DNA of 8,374 nt, taken from the NCBI GenBank assembly GCA_045538175.1, contig JAZSQZ010000086.1, positions 1-8,374 of the forward strand, read 5' to 3'. Positions 6,701 to 8,374 of this stretch are shown in pieces. How positions within the stretch are numbered: position 1 is the first letter of the stretch; the number at the start of each line of letters is the position of its first letter. The notes below the pieces were generated by a model, which searched no databases, was not told the DNA's origin, and saw only the letters and a list, made by a program, of their open reading frames with translations. This DNA comes from JAZSQZ01 sp045538175 (GTDB taxonomy: Bacteria; Bacillota; Clostridia; Christensenellales; UBA1242). Position numbers and translations under genes: made by a program.

Positions 6701-8374
6701 TAATCACTGCAACAGACAGTACACAACACTTCTATGGTGTATATTTGCCAGCAAGTGATTACTTAATGTATGAAGACGATGATAATGGTGGCTTAATTGC
6801 ATCACTCTCCACTTCAGCTTCCGTCCCGTCGGATCAAACAATGATTGTTTATCCAAATATATACAATGGTAAACCTGTTACAGGTATTGGTGGTGGAACA
6901 CACATTGTAACTGAAAGGGTTATTATTGCTGAAGGTGTTGAAACCATAAGAGAAGAAGTTTTCCATGAATCACATGTTAAAAGTGTCATTATTCCAACAA
7001 CTGTGAAGGAAATTAACAATAGGGCATTTTTAGATTGTCAAAGCTTAAAAACAGTTACCTTTACAAAAGGCAGTCAATTGACAACTATATGTGAAAGTGT
7101 ATTCTCAGGTTCAGCTATAGAGACCATAGAAATTCCAAATAAAGTACAGTTTATGGATTCAGGTGTTTTTTACGAATGTCAATCACTAAAAAGTGTAACA
7201 TTTGAAGAAAATAGTTCTTTAAGAGAAATAGGAGTTACAGCATTTGATTATGCTGCTCTTGAGTCAATAACTGTTCCTGCTAGTGTTGAAAAAATAGGCA
7301 ATTATGCTTTCGCTAACTGCTCAAGTCTTAAAAATATATATTTTGAAGAAGGAAGTAACTTAACAACAATCGGTGACAGTTGTTTTGAGTATTCTGGTCT
7401 TGTCAGCATAACAATTCCAAAATCTGTAACAACAATTGGAATGTTTTCTTTCAAAGATTGTGAAGACTTAACAGAAGTTTTTATTGAAACTGTAAGTGAG
7501 TTGGAGACAATTGATTATGGTGCTTTCAAGAGATCAGGCATTACGGAGATAGAAATCCCAGCATCAGTCAAAACTATAGGACAATACTGTTTTGACCTTT
7601 GCTCATATTTAACAAGTGTTACATTCGAACCTAACAGTCAGTTAGAAACTATAGGCGACTATGCTTTCCAAGACATAGCTGCAACAAGCATAACAATTCC
7701 AGCAAGCGTAACAACCATAGGGGAATATGCCTTTAACGACGCAGCCTTAACAACAATTACATTTGAGAAAAATAGCAACTTAGCAACAATTGGAGCATAT
7801 GCATTTGGATACACCGGCATTGAGAACATAACCTTGCCAGCAAGCGTAACAACACTTGGGGCAAACTTGTTTGATTCTTCACCTATCAAAACAGTTTCAT
7901 TTGAAAGTGGTAGCAAATTGCAAACCATCGGCAATAACGTTTTTGCTAATTCGTCTATAGAAAGTATAACAATCCCAGCAAGCGTAACGAATATAGAATC
8001 TGCTGCATTTATAAATACAAACCTAGAAACAATAATTTTTGAAGATAATAGTCAGTTAGTATCTTTGAGTGAAGATTGCTTCAACAATACACCACTCAAA
8101 GCAATAGAGATCCCAGCATCAGTTAAAACAATAGAAAATTATGCTTTTGCTGGTTGTGAAAGCTTGGCAAGTGTAACCTTTGAAGAAGATAGTCAACTAG
8201 AAACTATAGGTGACTATGCTTTCTATAATTCTGGTGTTGGAAGTATATCAATGCCAAATTCTGTAAGGGTTATAGGTAATTATGCCTTCTCTGAATGTAA
8301 AAATTTAACAGCAATAAGCTTTGATTCTTTTGCGATAGAAAGTAAGTTGGAAACAATAGGTAACAGTGCTTTTG
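1..8374 (+). CDS. Giant B-repeat (Flg_new/InlB_B-like) and BspA-type LRR protein, partial at both ends
   Basis: Frame 1 has no stop codon across the whole window, giving at least 2,791 residues, and neither the start nor the stop is present. Seen in order: divergent B-repeat modules (residues 1-248), twelve tandem two-part units (249-2086), further divergent modules (2087-2254), a linker (2255-2303) and 21 LRR_5 units (2304-2791). Family signatures are FDANGG, AGFSTNKNAT and LYAIW for Listeria-Bacteroides repeats, and IPASVTTIG...AF for BspA-type LRRs. Proteins with these domains are usually secreted or wall-attached and bind host cells, matrix or other bacteria. That role is inferred here, because no signal peptide, LPXTG motif or membrane segment falls in the window. 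The protein is rich in Thr, Asn and Glu, and the core array has no cysteine. No enzymatic motif was seen. The reading frame and architecture are very secure; the specific function is unknown. Confidence 0.95.
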   Translation, partial: MYPKFVPKTCKVEYFANDGTGQAMFQEVVYKTDYKLMASPYERENYIFVGWSEDPEAHYTDEDIVKPNKKRTLFTEGFKYYAIWKGENRKITFSASELRVNGDAYTFTKTNCPYGEKFELPAIDGVVTNATDDTMKFAGYIINGEVFSVGDEITITEDTTISINWEERDSILYFNLNLPAGEETSALEPLSFTTKQDEYVYMHLPTPGELVNYEFVCWNTELDGSGTDYLAPDSFTTTEQSNVLYAIWVGKVRTINIYNKGELTETINTRYGETVELETYTLANHTFVGFNDKSDYTGNIYNGSIDVNFTDSVLNLYAEYTRNTTTLSFDLNGGDGEIEQITVNTNEVYTFKQSEITHQKESLTKKYYILAGWSTDKNAKPADASFSINVQEASITLYAIWVGEARTINFYSDGKLANMKKTKYGEKITLPTFTMSNHTFVGFNDKSDFTGNTYTGEIEVLFKDAEINLYAEYTRNKATISFDINGGEGSLLNVELNTNEKYTFTESEISAHRKALSKKNYEFVGWSTNKEATADKASFTVDVGEEAITLYAIWLGEARNINLYNNGTLITTIETRYGRSIELPTYVLENHTFVAFNDEIDFSGERYNGSIEVLFETVNVNLYAEYTRNKATISFDANGGSGNLSAVELNTNEVYTFKPSEVADQKATLTKENYILAGFSTNKNADPDTVNFTVEVEEEAITLYAIWVGEAKTINLYSQGTFVEEIETRYGEKLTLPTYTLANHTFVGFNDAADFTGERYTGEFDILFEDEALNLYAEYTRNKTTISFSANGGEGSLSTIEVNTNETYIFKQSEIASIKEALTKEYYELVGFSTNKNATAAEASFTIDVKEATVKLYAIWKGEARSINLYSQGVLVETLHTNYGESLTLPAYTLENHAFVGFNDKSDFSGTSYVGSFKVEFVATTLDLYAEFSRDKVMIVFDANGGEGTYSALEVNTNETYIFKQSEITALKSAITKTNFELVGFSTNKNATEGEATFNVTIQNSSVTLYAIWVGAARAINLYNDGVLVETINARYGDSIKLPAYTLANHTFKYFNDKSDFTGSTYRGDIDVLFETASVNLYAEYTRNKTTISFDVNGGEGALPSIDVNTNEAYTFSQEEFANQKEKFKKQYYVLAGFSTNKNATPDEASLTINIQEEAVTIYAIWIGEIRTINLYNNGELSQSIETRYGKTITLPEYTLANHTFVAFNDKDNFTGNSYKGTIDITFTDATVNLYAEYTRNTAKITFDANGGQGTFDAIDAPTNATYTFSSAEINNQKQKLTKQYYELAGFSTNKNAKPADASFSVDIEEGSITLYAIWIGEIRTINLYSEGKLSQTVETRYNEKATLPSLELVNYTFVGFNDKNDFTGNIYTGTIDVTFTDATTNLYAEFVRNTTTISFDANGGTGGVEMLVVNTNETYTFTTSEIATIKTEIIKENYEIAGFSTNKNATVAEASFTIDVREENITLYAVWRGEIRTINLYSEGKISQTIETRYNEKATLPSLELENYTFVGFNDKNDFTGNIYTGTIDVTFTDATTNLYAEFVRNTTTISFDANGGTGSFSAKAVNTNETYTFTTSEIETLKTAITKENYEIVGFSTNKNATVAEASFTIDVREENITLYAVWRGARRTVNLLHSDGKLFEGYETYYGETIELETFPELDNHTFVGFNTKPDFTGTRYVSTIDVTFTDATTNLYAEFARNTTTISFNANGGSGTFESIAVNTQEPYVFTEDVLEAIGKAIKKKNYEIAGFSTNKNATANDATYTITVSDSPVTLYVVWIGEERVINLYNDGEVVETINTRYGETITLPSYTLKDHTFVGFLNMLSGAGDTYKGTITVLFEEEEAHLLAQFEKNKVKVTLDENGGSCISTEYEYVSLNVNEPYTFDSYIKNLFIKENYELAGFSTNKNAAPADASFTVDVKEEDITLYAIWALEEKVIYIYNYDGSKLLDTIYTKYGESVTFKTYTLENHTLRGFEDRRYASFYTTAGLRYLFNEDEITLYARFDRNQETISFDANGGDGGVEMLVVNTNETYTFSEEERELHSTELTKTYHTFVGWSTDPNATPEQATFEVVMGETPITLYAVWKQNTATISFVSDQECTLPQTLTIGQGEYYTFTDVGFAKEDFVIDYFSFDNKTYVVGDTIFVGEMTDLVVEVFWTEAELVCFDLNIAEVKKTNGQTLITGDLVSGDKIYAPNASASESYYDEDGVRYYFVGWSTDKDATEPTLFVDETVITATDSTQHFYGVYLPASDYLMYEDDDNGGLIASLSTSASVPSDQTMIVYPNIYNGKPVTGIGGGTHIVTERVIIAEGVETIREEVFHESHVKSVIIPTTVKEINNRAFLDCQSLKTVTFTKGSQLTTICESVFSGSAIETIEIPNKVQFMDSGVFYECQSLKSVTFEENSSLREIGVTAFDYAALESITVPASVEKIGNYAFANCSSLKNIYFEEGSNLTTIGDSCFEYSGLVSITIPKSVTTIGMFSFKDCEDLTEVFIETVSELETIDYGAFKRSGITEIEIPASVKTIGQYCFDLCSYLTSVTFEPNSQLETIGDYAFQDIAATSITIPASVTTIGEYAFNDAALTTITFEKNSNLATIGAYAFGYTGIENITLPASVTTLGANLFDSSPIKTVSFESGSKLQTIGNNVFANSSIESITIPASVTNIESAAFINTNLETIIFEDNSQLVSLSEDCFNNTPLKAIEIPASVKTIENYAFAGCESLASVTFEEDSQLETIGDYAFYNSGVGSISMPNSVRVIGNYAFSECKNLTAISFDSFAIESKLETIGNSAF
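3958..4875 (+). repeat. Near-identical adjacent units 8 and 9
   Basis: Units 8 (3958-4416) and 9 (4417-4875) are the most similar neighbours in the array. Over the stretch starting at 3961 and its copy at 4420 (about 260 bp), I count roughly a dozen mismatches by eye, most of them silent. The similarity continues in the A half, which shares VNTNETYTFTTSEI and NATVAEASFTIDVREEN. The start of the A half differs sharply (GGVEMLVV in unit 8, SFSAKAV in unit 9), so the pair is mosaic. A recent tandem duplication or gene conversion explains this best. Confidence 0.88.
4876..5340 (+). repeat. Unit 10, with a two-codon insertion
   Basis: This unit is 465 bp instead of 459. The extra two codons lie in the B half, which reads RRTVNLLHSDGKL and then ETFPELDNHTF where other units read TINLYSxG and LPTYTLANHTF. 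Its end (5050-5097) is identical to the matching part of unit 9 from 4585, so the B half joins an older, diverged front to a recently homogenised back. The A half ends LYVVW rather than LYAIW and has ENDATYTITV-like spacing with TANDATYT. The reading frame is kept. Confidence 0.85.
5341..5796 (+). repeat. Unit 11, degenerate in both halves
   Basis: The B half starts normally (INLYNDGEVVETINTRYG), but FNDKSDFTG is replaced by FLNMLSGAGD and NLYAEY by HLLAQF. The codons around 5536-5550 (GCG, CTC, CTC, GCG) are unusual for this gene. The A half reads LDENGGSC, contains the first cysteine after about 1,650 cysteine-free codons, and has an altered middle (STEYEYVSLNVNEPYTF). Its back part (YELAGFSTNKNA, PADASF) is almost identical in DNA to unit 7. 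Total length is 456 bp. The change to LLAQF removes the usual aromatic strand-end motif and may alter packing of this module. Confidence 0.85.
6259..6762 (+). other. C-terminal divergent modules capping the repeat array (within the CDS)
   Basis: The 459-bp register is lost after the Trp at 6256. Bases 6259-6477 form a divergent module (ATISFVSDQEC, GEYYTFTDVGF, ending VFW). Bases 6478-6762 form a longer one (LVCFDLNIAEV, YYFVGWSTDKDAT, ending HFYGVYLPAS). GWSTDKDAT is a clear Listeria-Bacteroides repeat signature, so both are read as outlying members of the same family. I see no other known domain. They probably form the junction between the repeat stalk and the LRR domain. Confidence 0.75.
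6763..6909 (+). other. Linker and LRR entry segment (within the CDS)
   Basis: The segment begins acidic (YEDDDNGG), passes through a Ser/Thr/Ala stretch (SLSTSASVPSDQT), and ends with YNGKPVTGIGGGT. A YNGKPVTxIG motif commonly precedes the first repeat of BspA-type LRR domains, so this is read as the N-terminal cap of the LRR region. Codons at 6805-6831 (CTC, TCC, TCC, GTC, CCG, TCG) are richer in C and G than elsewhere in the gene, which fits a flexible inter-domain tether with a separate mutational history. Confidence 0.7.
6910..8374 (+). repeat. BspA-type leucine-rich repeat domain (LRR_5), 21 units, cut off by the window end
   Basis: Two unit types alternate. One has 22-23 residues (consensus L-SITIPASVTTIG-YAF--C). 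The other has 24 residues (LTTVTFEENSQLETIGDYAF). The proline of the IP motif falls at 6994, 7135, 7276, 7417, 7558, 7699, 7837, 7975, 8113 and 8254, a spacing of 141 bp, or 138 bp in the middle. The last unit carries a short insertion (FDSFAIESKLETIG) and is incomplete. In characterised proteins such as BspA of Tannerella forsythia, LRRs of this type mediate binding to host proteins and other bacteria. Here that role is inferred. Cysteines recur near unit ends (DCQS, ECQS, NCSS, GCES), a usual position in this family. Confidence 0.93.
7681..8094 (+). repeat. Block of three 138-bp LRR pairs
   Basis: Three consecutive pairs (7681-7818, 7819-7956 and 7957-8094) each have 46 codons, one fewer than the 47-codon pairs on both sides. 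Each carries the same CCAGCAAGCGTAAC core, at 7699, 7837 and 7975, while flanking pairs use other codons for PASV. The short first unit in each pair also lacks the usual cysteine near its end (NDAA, DSSP, NTN). A local duplication of one shortened pair is the simplest reading. Confidence 0.75.

Noticed and set aside
1..8374. Alternative genetic code (TGA read as Trp) because the DNA is AT-rich
   Set aside because: No TGA, TAA or TAG occurs in frame, and every tryptophan at conserved family positions is TGG. A code-4 genome with this base composition would be expected to use TGA often.
1..8374. Promoters, ribosome binding sites, terminators or RNA genes
   Set aside because: There is no non-coding stretch in the window. 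AT-rich words resembling -10 boxes or Shine-Dalgarno sequences occur inside codons of the conserved repeats and cannot be supported as signals.
6910..8374. Eukaryotic origin, since BspA-like LRR proteins are abundant in Trichomonas
   Set aside because: The combination with Listeria-Bacteroides B-type repeats is characteristic of bacterial surface proteins. The sequence alone cannot fully exclude a protist, but nothing supports it.

Overview
The whole window lies inside one very long protein-coding gene on the + strand. Frame 1 reads from the first base to the last with no stop codon (2,791 complete codons plus one base). Both the start and the stop of the gene lie outside the window. I see no intergenic DNA, RNA gene, insertion sequence, CRISPR array, promoter or terminator. 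The product is a giant modular protein of at least 2,791 residues, built from Listeria-Bacteroides/InlB B-type repeats (Flg_new, PF09479 family) followed by BspA-type leucine-rich repeats (LRR_5, PF13306 family). This architecture is typical of secreted or wall-attached adhesin-like proteins of low-GC, often host-associated Firmicutes and relatives. The signal peptide and cell-surface anchor would lie outside the window, so surface location is inferred. The DNA is AT-rich, AGA is the main arginine codon, and all 22 tryptophan codons I counted are TGG. The last point fits the standard bacterial code rather than a Mycoplasma-type code. I cannot name a species.

Layout: 1-744 holds three divergent repeat modules that cap the array. 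745-6258 is a tandem array of twelve units, nine of exactly 459 bp (153 codons) and the last three of 465, 456 and 462 bp. Each unit has two halves of about 75-78 residues. The first half (B) ends in LYAEY or LYAEF. The second half (A) begins near FDANGG and ends in LYAIW. 6259-6762 holds divergent modules that cap the array on the C-terminal side. 6763-6909 is an acidic and Ser/Thr-rich linker with a BspA-type entry motif. 6910-8374 contains 21 LRR_5 units that run off the end of the window.

The points most worth a second look are the internal evolution of the array: strict 459-bp register, a near-identical adjacent pair (units 8 and 9), sequence sharing at a four-unit offset that suggests a higher-order repeat of about 1.84 kb, edge units that keep a family-typical Trp which core units have lost, and an abrupt change of valine codon use near 2700 inside the same gene. 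Together they suggest an actively recombining, length-variable surface protein. I see no enzyme, defence or mobile system here.
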